A DNA stretch of 64,000 bases from Streptomyces malaysiense (GCF_000980885.2 NZ_LBDA02000090.1:51954-115953); one strand, 5' to 3'; counted from the stretch's first letter, positions 17,263 to 27,527 are shown. Program-made: numbers and translations. The notes: generated by a model from the sequence alone, not told the origin.

Positions 17263-17681
17263 TGTCCCAGGCCCCGCGGGCCCTTCCCCACCGCCATGTG
17301 CTCACCCTGCCCGCCGCCCCCAAGGCGGTGCGCGTGGCGCGCGAGACCGCGGAGCAGGCCCTCGTGGAGTGGGGCATCGGACTGCGCCACCGCGTCGTGG
17401 ACCCGGCGCTGCTGATCCTCAGCGAGCTGGTCACCAACAGCGTCCGGCACGCGGCCCACGTCTCCCCCGAGGTCACCGTCATCTACGCGGCCGCCCGCGA
17501 CTGCTTCGCCTTCGCCGTGCACGACCGCCACCCCCACCAGCCGCACCTGCGCGCCGCGCCCGCCGAACCGGGGGGCCTGGCCACCGTGATGGAGTTGGTC
17601 CTCGGCCTGGGCGGCACCGCGGTGGTCCGCGCGGACGCCGACGGCGAGGGCAAGAGCATCTGGATCACCCTGCCCTTGTAG
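17262..17681 (+). CDS. Anti-sigma-factor-type ATP-binding protein (HATPase, RsbW-like)
   Basis: A 139-residue GHKL-fold protein of the RsbW/SpoIIAB type. Such kinases hold a sigma factor, phosphorylate a STAS anti-anti-sigma factor and thereby switch partners. The N-box is clear (LILSELVTNSVRHAA near residue 50). The usual G-box is degenerate (EPGGLATVMELV instead of a GRGL form), so ATP binding may be altered. ATG at 17262 is preferred because GGAG lies five bases upstream; ATG at 17259 is the alternative. It follows the SulP gene and a 17-codon ORF and precedes a STAS protein, so a local partner-switching pair is plausible. No sigma factor gene is nearby. Confidence 0.85.
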   Translation: MSQAPRALPHRHVLTLPAAPKAVRVARETAEQALVEWGIGLRHRVVDPALLILSELVTNSVRHAAHVSPEVTVIYAAARDCFAFAVHDRHPHQPHLRAAPAEPGGLATVMELVLGLGGTAVVRADADGEGKSIWITLPL

Positions 17682-17740
17682 GACCACCGGGCCACACTCC
17701 CCCACACCCCTCCTCCCCCGCACAAGGAAGCCGCCCCCGC

Positions 17741-18139
17741 ATGACCATCGACTGGCGCTACACCATCGAGCAGGACCTCGGCGTCCTCTCCGTCGCCGGC
17801 TACCTCGGCCCGGACGCCGTACACCGCTTCAACGGCGCCATCGGCTGGGTCGTCGCGCGCGGCGCCGGACCGGTCGTCCTCGACCTGACCGAGCTGCGCA
17901 ACTGGTCCTCGGAGGGCCAGGTGGCCATCGCCGAGGCCGCGCGGCTGCTGGCCGCCTCCGGCCGGAGCCTGGAGCTGGCCGCGATACCCGCCGACGGCTC
18001 GCTGGTACCGGCGGGCGACTGCCCCGACATCCCGGTCCACTGCGACCTGGCCGCCGCCCTCGCCGCGCACGGCCGGTGCGCAAAGACGCCGGACGACGAC
18101 CGCCAGGAGTGGCGGACCGACGGCTGGCCCACCTCCTGA
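17741..18139 (+). CDS. STAS-domain protein (anti-anti-sigma factor type)
   Basis: A 132-residue STAS-fold protein: an N-terminal beta hairpin (YTIEQDLGVLSVAGYLG), then PVVLDLTELRNWSSEGQVAIAEA, where Ser residues sit at the usual phosphorylation loop near residues 56-57, and a C-terminal alpha/beta segment. It would be the natural substrate of the RsbW-like ATPase 60 bases upstream. AAGGAAG precedes the ATG by about 12 bases. The C-terminal tail (about 20 residues, Asp/Arg-rich) is longer than in a minimal STAS protein. Confidence 0.85.
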   Translation: MTIDWRYTIEQDLGVLSVAGYLGPDAVHRFNGAIGWVVARGAGPVVLDLTELRNWSSEGQVAIAEAARLLAASGRSLELAAIPADGSLVPAGDCPDIPVHCDLAAALAAHGRCAKTPDDDRQEWRTDGWPTS

Positions 18140-18213
18140 CCCGCGGACGATCTCTTTTCGATCAACCGTTCCCCCTGTTCGGCCCACCGCCGAACCCACC
18201 GCGAAAGAGTTCC

Positions 18214-18561
18214 ATGAGCGACAACCTCCCCGCCTGCCCCGACTGCTCGGGCACGTTCACCTACGAGATGGGCGCGCTGCTCGTCTGCCCCGAGTGCGGC
18301 CACGAGTGGTCGGCGTCCTCCGGCACCGCCGCCGAGGAGGGGAGGGTGATCCGGGACTCGGTCGGCAATGCACTCGCCGACGGCGACACCGTGACCGTGG
18401 TCAAGGCGCTGAAGGTCAAGGGCAGTCCGTCGGGCATCAAGGCGGGTACGAAGGTGCGCAACATCCGGCTCGTGGACGGCGTGGACGGCCATGACATCGA
18501 CTGCAGGATCGATGGTTTCGGCGCGATGCAGCTGAAGTCCAGCGTGGTCAAGAAGGCCTGA
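18214..18561 (+). CDS. Zinc ribbon protein of the YjdM/PhnA family
   Basis: A 115-residue protein with an N-terminal zinc ribbon (CPDC, then CPEC) and a C-terminal YjdM/PhnA beta domain containing DSVGNALADGDTVTVVKALK and KAGTKVRNIRLVDG. The family was once linked to phosphonate use, but YjdM is not a phosphonate hydrolase and its role is unknown. It sits between the STAS gene and the second arsR and may be part of the same regulated block. Confidence 0.9.
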   Translation: MSDNLPACPDCSGTFTYEMGALLVCPECGHEWSASSGTAAEEGRVIRDSVGNALADGDTVTVVKALKVKGSPSGIKAGTKVRNIRLVDGVDGHDIDCRIDGFGAMQLKSSVVKKA

Positions 18562-18576
18562 ACCGGCGGGCTCATG

Positions 18577-18601
18577 GCATGCGGGAGGATGGAGCGCATG
18601 C
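18577..18601. promoter_or_regulatory. Perfect inverted repeat upstream of ArsR regulator 2
   Basis: GCATGCG and CGCATGC form a perfect 7-base inverted repeat with an 11-base spacer, 28 bases before the second arsR start. It may be that regulator's operator or an RNA hairpin. Its sequence differs from the candidate operator of regulator 1. Confidence 0.5.
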
Positions 18602-18629
18602 TCTCGACCAGGACGAAGGGGTGGGTGCG

Positions 18630-18977
18630 GTGAATACGCCGCTGTATCAGCTGAAGGCCGAGTTCTTCAAGACGCTCGGGCATCCCGCGCGCATCCGCGT
18701 CCTGGAGCTGCTCAGCGAGCGCGAACACGCCGTCGGCGAGATGCTGCCCGAGGTGGGTATCGAACCCGCCCACCTCTCCCAGCAGTTGGCCGTGCTGCGC
18801 CGCGCCAACCTGGTCAGGACCCGCAAGGAGGGTTCGACCGTCCACTACTCCCTGACCAGCCCGCACGTGGCCGAGCTGCTGCGGGTGGCGCGGACCATCC
18901 TGTCCGGCGTGCTGGCGGGACAGGCGGTGTTGCTCGCCGATCTGCGGGCGCCACAAGAGGAGACCGGCCCCTCCTAG
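18630..18977 (+). CDS. ArsR/SmtB-type transcriptional regulator 2
   Basis: A 115-residue ArsR-family winged-helix regulator, clearly paralogous to the one at 15150 (both share PLYQ-KAEFF, LGHP-RIRVLELL and LSQQLAVLRR). The GTG start is chosen because it gives the same N-terminus as the paralogue and has AAGGGG eight bases upstream; an earlier ATG at 18579 would add an unmatched tail. No cysteine is present, so a classical metal thiolate site is absent. A perfect 7-base inverted repeat lies just upstream. It closes the block that begins with arsR 1 and sulP, so the two regulators may divide control of the module. Confidence 0.88.
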   Translation: MNTPLYQLKAEFFKTLGHPARIRVLELLSEREHAVGEMLPEVGIEPAHLSQQLAVLRRANLVRTRKEGSTVHYSLTSPHVAELLRVARTILSGVLAGQAVLLADLRAPQEETGPS

Positions 18978-19058
18978 GGGGGCCGACGGCCTGTTCCGGC
19001 TCCGATTCGCCCGACGGAACCCCGTGAAGGCGCCCGGGGCCGCGGTCGCCGCCGTGCT

Positions 19059-19079
19059 GCCGCCGGTCGCGCCGGCGGC
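19059..19079. terminator. Hairpin terminator between arsR 2 and the SLOG-like gene
   Basis: GCCGCCGG and CCGGCGGC form a perfect 8-base stem around a 5-base loop in the convergent gap 18978-19192. The rest of this 215-base gap shows no gene. Confidence 0.5.
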
Positions 19080-19192
19080 CCCCCGCCTGGGGCGGCCTCG
19101 TCTCTCCCCCTCATGGTCCTCCTCTGCGGTGCCCGGCCCGGTCGCGTCGACCGACACGGTCGTGCCGGACCTCCGGCCGACCTACAAGACTT

Positions 19193-19735
19193 TCAATCCG
19201 TCGTACGCGGGAAACGGCCTGTGAGTCCGCGGGCTCCCGGCGCCTTTGCGGACGGGACGGTCCGGTGCTCGGCGCCGCGCGGCCACAGCACCTCCACGTC
19301 GACGCCGTGGCTGCGGGCGTAGGCCACCAAATGGGCGGTCGCGTCGCGGCCGTTGGACGGTGAGCCGTCCCAGACGGCCAGCACCCGGGCGCAGGAGCGG
19401 ACCAGGGCCTCGTCGGCGATGATGCAGGAGGCGCGGTCGGCGGGGTCGTACTCGACCAGGCGCACCATCCGCGACAGCAGCAACAGCTCCCCGGCGGCGT
19501 CGCGGTCCGGCCCGGCGACATGGCCGGGCATGCCCCCGCGGGACGGCAGCACCGTCACCAGGGCCAGCCCGGCCTTGTGCGCGGCCCGCCCGAACGCCAC
19601 GGGCAGGCCCCGGCCGGCCCGGACCAGTCCGGCACGGCCGGCGCGGGCGCGGCCGGCCAGCCGCGAGCGCAGCTCCTCCTCCAGGAGGGCCAGCGTCGGC
19701 ACGGTGAGATCCGGATGTCCGACGACGGCGATCAC
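19193..19735 (-). CDS. SLOG-like (Rossmann nucleotide-binding) hypothetical protein
   Basis: A 180-residue soluble protein. It starts MIAVVGHPDLT, like the G-H-x-x-L-T opening of SLOG/DprA-type Rossmann domains, and later has CIIADEALVRSCARVLAVWDG followed by GRDATAHLVAYAR, the helix typical of such domains. SLOG proteins bind nucleotides or nucleotide-derived signals. No partner effector gene is fused or adjacent, so the role is open. The GTG start has a purine-rich GAGGAAGGG ten to twelve bases upstream. It is convergent with arsR 2 and divergent from a LysR gene. Confidence 0.7.
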   Translation of the reverse strand: MIAVVGHPDLTVPTLALLEEELRSRLAGRARAGRAGLVRAGRGLPVAFGRAAHKAGLALVTVLPSRGGMPGHVAGPDRDAAGELLLLSRMVRLVEYDPADRASCIIADEALVRSCARVLAVWDGSPSNGRDATAHLVAYARSHGVDVEVLWPRGAEHRTVPSAKAPGARGLTGRFPRTTD

Positions 19736-19999
19736 TCCTGGGGTTCCCTTCCTCGCATGCGCTGATCATCGTCATGCGCGGGCGCCGGGCACAGGTGCCT
19801 GTCGGCAGAGATTCCGGGGCCGGACGGCCCATGGACGGGGGCGTCCGTGATGTGCCCGGCGGGGCCCGCGGCAGGCACGGCCGGGCCCGGGGCGCGGCCG
19901 GTCTCATGGCCCGGGAACGATCTGTGCGGTAGTTTGAGACACAGGTCACACCCGCCACGCGGGCATTGGCGCACCCGTGGTGATCAGGGGAGGTTGTGG

Positions 20000-20962
20000 T
20001 TGACCCCGGCACAGCTGCGGGCGTTCTCGGCTACCGTCCGGCTCGGCTCCGTGAAGGCAGCGGCGGCGGACCTCGCGGTGACCGAGGCCGCCGTCTCGCT
20101 GCACATCGCCCATCTGCGCCGGGAACTCGGGGACAAGCTGTTCACCCGCACGGGCAGCGGGCTGGCGTTCACCCCGGGCGGCCTGCGGCTCGCCAGCCGC
20201 GCCGCGCAGATGCTGGGCCTTCAGAACCAGACCGTGCTGGAGGTGCGGCAGGCCGGGTCCGGGCGGCGGCTGCTGCGGGTCGCCGCGTCGAGCCTGTTCG
20301 CGGAGTACGCGGCGCCCGGCCTGATCGAACTCTTCGCGGGGCGGGCCGACGATCTCGACGTCGAACTCAGCGTGCACGATCCGCAGCGCTTCCCGCCGCT
20401 GCTGACGGAGCGGGCGGTGGACGTGGCCATCGGACCCCGGCCCGCCGCCGTGGAGGCCACGATGAGCTGCACGCACTTCCTCGACTACCAGATGATCGCG
20501 GTCGTGGGCAGCGCCCACCCGCTCGCCGCCCGCAGCGGGCCGGCCGGGGTGGCGGAGCTGCGCGAGCAGACATGGCTGCTCGGGCCCTCGGCGGTGGGGC
20601 GGGCCGGGATGGTGCCGGCCGTGCTGCGGCGGCTCCAGATCCCGGAGGAACACCAGCGGATCTTCCAGAGCCACACCGCGGCGGTGGACGAGGCGAAGCA
20701 CGGCACCGGGGTGGCGCTCGCGCTGACGTTCGCGGTCGGCAAGGACCTCGCCGACGGCGACCTCCGGCAGATCGCCGGCGCCGGGCTGCCCGCGCGCGGC
20801 TCCTGGAACCTCCTCTCCCTCGGCGACCGCGAGGCCCCGCCGGCCGCCGCCGAACTCCGCCGCTTCGTCACCACGCCCCGCGCCATCCAGGCCATGCTCC
20901 GGGGCACGGGGGTCACGGCGGGCCGGTTCCGCCCGGCGATCCATGTGACGTTGTGGAGCTGA
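20000..20962 (+). CDS. LysR-family transcriptional regulator
   Basis: A 320-residue LysR regulator. The N-terminal helix-turn-helix (LRAFSATVRLGSVKAAAADL, then TEAAVSLHIAHLRRELGD) is followed by the two-lobed effector domain from about residue 90. The TTG start is preferred because GGGAGG lies six bases upstream and the protein then begins right at the helix-turn-helix (MTPAQLRAF). It faces the end of the CO dehydrogenase accessory cluster, ending 38 bases from the convergent coxE-like gene. CbbR- or CoxC-like control of that cluster is possible, but the cox promoter lies at the far end, so the link is weak. Confidence 0.88.
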   Translation: MTPAQLRAFSATVRLGSVKAAAADLAVTEAAVSLHIAHLRRELGDKLFTRTGSGLAFTPGGLRLASRAAQMLGLQNQTVLEVRQAGSGRRLLRVAASSLFAEYAAPGLIELFAGRADDLDVELSVHDPQRFPPLLTERAVDVAIGPRPAAVEATMSCTHFLDYQMIAVVGSAHPLAARSGPAGVAELREQTWLLGPSAVGRAGMVPAVLRRLQIPEEHQRIFQSHTAAVDEAKHGTGVALALTFAVGKDLADGDLRQIAGAGLPARGSWNLLSLGDREAPPAAAELRRFVTTPRAIQAMLRGTGVTAGRFRPAIHVTLWS

Positions 20963-21000
20963 GGGCCGAGACCGCCCGGCGCGGCCGGCGGGCAGGATGA

Positions 21001-22326
21001 TCATCCGGACGCCTCGCCGTCGCCGCACCCGGGCTTCGCCGCTCCGCGACGCGGCTCGGCCCCGACCGGCACGGGAACGGACCGGGCGCCGGTCCGGCGG
21101 ACACCATGCCCGCGCGGTCCCGCCAGGCGGGCGATCTCCGGGGCCACACGCAGCAGGGAGGCGAAGGTGTCCGCCGGGAGGAGCAGGTCGACGTACGGGA
21201 GCGCGGCGGTCATCGCCGCCGTGCGGGGACGGTAACCCGGGGCGCCCGCGCGGGGGTTGAGCCAGACCACCATATGGGCGCGGCGGCGCAGGCGGGCCAT
21301 GGCCGCGGCGAGGCGCTCGGGCGGGTCGCCGTCCCAGCCGTCGGAGGCGATCAGGACGACCGCGCCGCGCAGCGCGCCCCCGTGGTGGGAGCCGAGCAGG
21401 GTCTCCAGACAGTGCGCGATCCTGGTGCCGCCGAACCGGTCCGCGACCCGCTGCGAGGCCTCCTCGAAGGCCGCCTCGGCCGAGCGGTGCGCGAGCACGT
21501 TGGTGAGCCGGGTCAGCGAGGTGGCGAAGGCGAACACCTCGGCCCGCGTGGCCAGCGCGAGCGCCCGCATCAGATGCAGGTACGCCACGGCCTGCGCCTG
21601 CATCGACCGGCTCACGTCGCACAGCACCACCACCCGCCGGGGCCGCTCCAGGGGGCCCGTCCGCACCAGCCGGACCGGTTCCCAGCCGGTGCGCCGGGAG
21701 CGGGCCACCGTCTCGCGGATCGCCACCCGGGGCCCGCCCGGACGCCGGGCGTACCGACGGGAACGGCGCGTCGGCCACCGCCGCAGCCCCGTCTCCAGCC
21801 ACTGCCCGAGCAGCGCCGCCTCCCGCTCGCCCAGCCGCTCGAAGGGCGTGTCCACGGCAGCGGCCAGCTCGGTCGGCAGCCGCTGCGGCACGCTCCGTAC
21901 CTGCTCCTCGCTCGGCCCGGCCGCCCCCACCACCGGTGGCGGCGTCACCCACGGCAGCCCCGTCTCCTCCACCGGAAGGCCGGACGCGCCCGCGGGCAGC
22001 GGTGCACGCACGTCGTCCCCGGCCCGTGGCACGGCGCCCCGGCCGGTACGGCGCGCATGCGGGTCCAGGGAGAGCACGGCGTCGCCGAACACCGCGTCGA
22101 AGACCTCGTCGAAGCGGGCCAGGTACGGCTGGTCGCGGACCAGGGTGATCCGGGCCGTCCAGTACAGGGCGGACCGCGTCGTGGGCCAGGAGGCGGCCAG
22201 TGCCCGGACGAGGTCCCGGGCCGCGGTCAGGCCCACGGGTACGCCACGGCCGCGCAACCGGTCGGCGAGCGCCACGGCGAACGCGGCCCGGTCGACGGCG
22301 GGCAGGAACGGCTCGTCCGTCTTCAT
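21001..22326 (-). CDS. coxE: VWA-domain protein, CoxE-like CO dehydrogenase maturation factor
   Basis: A 441-residue protein with a C-terminal von Willebrand A domain (MIDAS: DVSRSMQ near residue 245, then IASDGWDGD). The N-terminal half is helical and typical of the CoxE family. CoxE partners with a MoxR-type AAA+ ATPase and, in Oligotropha, is needed for copper insertion into the CO dehydrogenase active site. Here it is the last gene of the leftward cluster coxM-coxS-coxL-xdhC/YHS-moxR-hyp-coxE. Its ATG overlaps the preceding stop by one base (TGATG), so translation is coupled. Confidence 0.88.
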   Translation of the reverse strand: MKTDEPFLPAVDRAAFAVALADRLRGRGVPVGLTAARDLVRALAASWPTTRSALYWTARITLVRDQPYLARFDEVFDAVFGDAVLSLDPHARRTGRGAVPRAGDDVRAPLPAGASGLPVEETGLPWVTPPPVVGAAGPSEEQVRSVPQRLPTELAAAVDTPFERLGEREAALLGQWLETGLRRWPTRRSRRYARRPGGPRVAIRETVARSRRTGWEPVRLVRTGPLERPRRVVVLCDVSRSMQAQAVAYLHLMRALALATRAEVFAFATSLTRLTNVLAHRSAEAAFEEASQRVADRFGGTRIAHCLETLLGSHHGGALRGAVVLIASDGWDGDPPERLAAAMARLRRRAHMVVWLNPRAGAPGYRPRTAAMTAALPYVDLLLPADTFASLLRVAPEIARLAGPRGHGVRRTGARSVPVPVGAEPRRGAAKPGCGDGEASG

Positions 22327-22730
22327 CACGCGGCCCGCGACACACCGCACCGCCGGACCCGGTGCACCGCCCGGGGGATCACCGCACCCACGACGACCGC
22401 GCCGAAGGCCACGGGGGCGGACGCGGCCGGCGGGACCGGTGTCCCCCCGGTGCCGGGGCCGGTGCTCGCGTGCATCGCGGTGCCCGTGCGGTCGGGCCGC
22501 GGCCGGGGGTGCGCGGTCGCGGTGGCGTCGCCCCGGCCCCGGCTGTGCTTGCCGCAGGCGCCGGTGACCGGGCGGTGGCCGGCCTCGCGCCGCGCGGTGA
22601 AGCGGGCGTCGGCGTCGACCCCGGTGAGCCGGGCGCCGGCCCCGCGGGGGGCGGGCCCGCCGGGGCCGGTGGGCGGCTGCCGGGCCGGCTCCGGGGGCGC
22701 GCCCGTCCGGGACTCGTCGTCGATCATCAT
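22326..22730 (-). CDS. Hypothetical 134-residue protein within the cox cluster
   Basis: Not recognised. The protein is Pro/Gly/Arg/Ala-rich (long low-complexity first 95 residues), with one hydrophobic stretch near the C-terminus (ASAPVAFGAVVVGAVIP) that might be a membrane segment or signal anchor. It fits exactly between moxR (3-base gap) and coxE (1-base overlap), which supports it as a gene. The disordered composition also resembles a chance open frame in GC-rich DNA, so confidence is limited. Confidence 0.5.
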   Translation of the reverse strand: MMIDDESRTGAPPEPARQPPTGPGGPAPRGAGARLTGVDADARFTARREAGHRPVTGACGKHSRGRGDATATAHPRPRPDRTGTAMHASTGPGTGGTPVPPAASAPVAFGAVVVGAVIPRAVHRVRRCGVSRAA

Positions 22731-22733
22731 GGC

Positions 22734-23627
22734 TCACGGTCTCCTCGCCTCTTCGGGGTAGCCGAGTTCGCCGAGGGCGCCGGTGATGGCGGTGCGGTCG
22801 TCGGGGCTCTTGGCGACCGCGCTGAGGGTGCTGATCACATCGCGGCGGGCCAGCCGGGACACGCGCAGCGCGGCGAGCGCGGAGACCCAGTCGATCGCCT
22901 CTGCCATGCCGGGCGCCTTGTCCAGGTCCAGCGCGCGGACCTTGCCGATGAAGGCGGTGGCGGACGCGATCAGCGGTTCGTTCGCGGCCGGCACCGAGCG
23001 GCGCAGGATCTCCGCCGCGCGCTCGGGGCCGGGATAGTCGATCCAGTGGTAGAGGCAGCGGCGGCGCAGCGCGTCGTGGAGTTCGCGGCTGCGGTTGGAG
23101 GTGAGCACCACCACCGGGGGCCGGGTGGCGGCGAAGGTGCCCAGTTCCGGGATGGTGATGCTCCACTCCCCCAGGAACTCGAGGAGCAGCGCCTCGAACT
23201 CGTCGTCCGCGCGGTCGATCTCGTCGATCAGGAGCACGGGGGGCAGCGGCCCCTGATGGCGTACGGCGCGCAGCAGCGGCCGGTCCAGCAGGAACTCCTC
23301 GGTGAACAGGTCGGCGTCGGCCAGATGCTGCCCGCGTGCCTCGGTGAGCCGCACGGCGAGCAGCTGGCGCTGGTAGTTCCACTCGTACAGCGCCTCGCCG
23401 GCCGTCAGGCCCTCGTAGCACTGGAGGCGGATCAGCGGGGTGGCGAGGGCCTCGGCGAGCGATTTGGCCGCGCTGGTCTTGCCGACGCCCGGCTCGCCCT
23501 CCAGGAGCAGCGGGCGGTCGAGGACGGTGGCCAGGTAGAGGGCGGTGGCGGTGCCCTCGTCCACGAGGTGGCCGACTTCGGCGAGGCGGCGCCGTACGTC
23601 CTCCGCGTCCAGGAAGAGTTCGCTCAC
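22734..23627 (-). CDS. coxD: MoxR-type AAA+ ATPase, CoxD-like
   Basis: A 297-residue AAA+ ATPase of the MoxR family. Walker A (GEPGVGKTSAAKSLAEAL near residue 43), Walker B (VLLIDEIDRADDEFEALLLE near 130), sensor 1 (VVVLTSNRSREL) and the arginine-finger segment (LRRRCLYHWIDYP) are all visible. CoxD in Oligotropha is needed for sulfuration of the molybdenum centre, working with VWA partners. The gene lies three bases after the XdhC-YHS gene and three bases before the small hypothetical, so it belongs to the cox operon. Confidence 0.92.
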   Translation of the reverse strand: MSELFLDAEDVRRRLAEVGHLVDEGTATALYLATVLDRPLLLEGEPGVGKTSAAKSLAEALATPLIRLQCYEGLTAGEALYEWNYQRQLLAVRLTEARGQHLADADLFTEEFLLDRPLLRAVRHQGPLPPVLLIDEIDRADDEFEALLLEFLGEWSITIPELGTFAATRPPVVVLTSNRSRELHDALRRRCLYHWIDYPGPERAAEILRRSVPAANEPLIASATAFIGKVRALDLDKAPGMAEAIDWVSALAALRVSRLARRDVISTLSAVAKSPDDRTAITGALGELGYPEEARRP

Positions 23628-23630
23628 CCG

Positions 23631-24518
23631 TTAGCCCACCAGCCCCGCCGCCCAGCGGTCCCGGCAGCCGGCGCCGCAGAACCAGAACTCCTTCTCCCCG
23701 GCGGTGAGATGAGGAGTGCCCGCGGTGACGGTCACCGTCATCCCGCACACCGGGTCGACGGCCTGGGCGGGCTGTTCGGGCAGGGCCGTCGGCGGTGGGG
23801 CGCCGCGCGCGCGTACGGCCCGCACCACCTCCGCGAGGATGGACAGCGCCACCTCCGGTGCCGTGCGGGCGCCGATGTCCAGCCCGGCCGGGGTGTGCAC
23901 ACGGGCCCGCTCCGCCTCGGCGAGGCCGAGCTCGTCCAGCAGGGCGGCGCCCCGGCGGCGGCTGGCGACCAGCGCGATGTGCGGGACGTCCGCGTCCAGG
24001 GCGGCACGCAGTGCCTCGGCGTCGCCCTGGCCCTGCCCGGCCACGATCACCGCGCCGGTGTACTCGGCGAGCGGCCGGTCGGGCAGGGAGCGCGTGGTGG
24101 CGTACCCGAGGACGTCGGCGAGGGCGATGAACGCCTCCGCGATCGGGGTCGTGCCGACCACCTCGATCAGCGGCGGCGGCAGCACCGGCTCCAGGAAGAT
24201 CTCCAACGCCCCGCCGGACAGGCAGGGGTTGACCACCACCTGGGCACCCGGGGTGTCCGGGAAGCCCGTCTCACCCGCCGGCAGCACCCGCAGCAGCACC
24301 GGCCCGCCGCCGTTGAGGGCGCCCAGCGCCGCCGTGCGCACCGAGCCCTCGGCGCACATCCCGCCGACGAACCCGTCGATCGTGCCGTCGCCGTACACGA
24401 TCGCCTCGTCGCCCGGGTGCGCGGACGCGGGCGCCTGGGCGCGCACCACGCGGGCGTGCACGAACGGCACGCGCCGCTGGGCCAGTTCGAGCGCACGCGC
24501 GCTCACCGTCCTGGGCAC
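23631..24518 (-). CDS. XdhC-family maturation protein fused to a C-terminal YHS domain (CoxF-like)
   Basis: A 295-residue protein. The N-terminal XdhC_CoxI region carries IDGFVGGMCAEGSVRTAALG, and the middle has a Rossmann domain (PLIEVVGTTPIAEAFIALAD, then VASRRRGAALLDELG). The last 41 residues (255-295) form a YHS-type domain: DPVCGM at its start and FCGAGCRDRW near its end. XdhC proteins bind molybdenum cofactor and help sulfurate it; YHS domains are frequent in copper and heavy-metal proteins. In Oligotropha the XdhC-like CoxF is needed for copper insertion, so the fusion may bring a metal site to that step (inference). The GTG start with AGGAGG eight bases upstream is preferred to a GTG three codons earlier. 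Confidence 0.88.
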   Translation of the reverse strand: MPRTVSARALELAQRRVPFVHARVVRAQAPASAHPGDEAIVYGDGTIDGFVGGMCAEGSVRTAALGALNGGGPVLLRVLPAGETGFPDTPGAQVVVNPCLSGGALEIFLEPVLPPPLIEVVGTTPIAEAFIALADVLGYATTRSLPDRPLAEYTGAVIVAGQGQGDAEALRAALDADVPHIALVASRRRGAALLDELGLAEAERARVHTPAGLDIGARTAPEVALSILAEVVRAVRARGAPPPTALPEQPAQAVDPVCGMTVTVTAGTPHLTAGEKEFWFCGAGCRDRWAAGLVG

Positions 24519-24577
24519 CCCGGTCACCTCCTCGACTCCGTCGCCGTCTCCTGTCCCTCCGGTGCGCGCCGCCGCCC

Positions 24578-26970
<2,393 letters not shown>

Positions 26971-26974
<4 letters not shown>

Positions 26975-27525
26975 GAGGCGCTCCCCGGGGTCGACGCGGC
27001 GGACCGGTCGCGGGCGTCGGCCGGTGCGACGGCCCGCTCGGGATCCTCGGCGGTGGTGCGGGTGCCGGCCTGCTCGGCGGCGGCCCAGCGGATCGAGCGG
27101 ACGATGGTGGCGTAGCCGGTGCAGCGGCAGATCTGGCCCGAGATGGCCTCACGGATCTCCTCGTCGCCGGGGTCCGGGTTCCGGTCGAGCAGGGCGCGGG
27201 CGGTCATCATCATGCCGGGGGTGCAGAAGCCGCACTGGAGTCCGTGGCATTCCATGAACCCGCGCTGGACCGGGTCGAGTTCGCCGTCGCGTTCCAGGCC
27301 CTCGACGGTCCGTACCTCGTGCCCGCCCGCCATCGCGGCCAGCACCGTACAGGACTTGACGGGTTCGCCGTCCAGCCAGACCACGCAGGTGCCGCAGTTG
27401 CTGGTGTCGCAGCCCCAGTGGGTCCCGGTGAGCTGGAGGTGGTCGCGCAGGAAGTGCACCAGCAGCAGCCGGCCCTCGATCTCCCGGGTGACCTCCTCGC
27501 CGTTGACGGTCATGGTGACCCGCAC
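26971..27525 (-). CDS. coxS: Carbon monoxide dehydrogenase small subunit (two [2Fe-2S] clusters)
   Basis: A 184-residue iron-sulfur subunit. The N-terminal plant-type ferredoxin site (GCDTSNCGTCVVWLDG plus a later Cys) and the C-terminal helical cluster site (CGFCTPGMM, then GQICRCTGY) are complete. It passes electrons from the molybdenum centre to FAD in CoxM. The C-terminus is about 20 residues longer than usual (Arg/Ala/Asp-rich tail). GTG with AGGAGG seven bases upstream is preferred; a GTG two codons earlier lies too close to that site. Its stop overlaps the coxL ATG. Confidence 0.96.
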
Positions 27526-27527
27526 GA

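Noticed and set aside
19754..19778. Inverted repeat CGCATG...CATGCG upstream of the SLOG-like gene
   Set aside because: Arms of only six bases in GC-rich DNA without duplication or promoter context; not distinguishable from chance.
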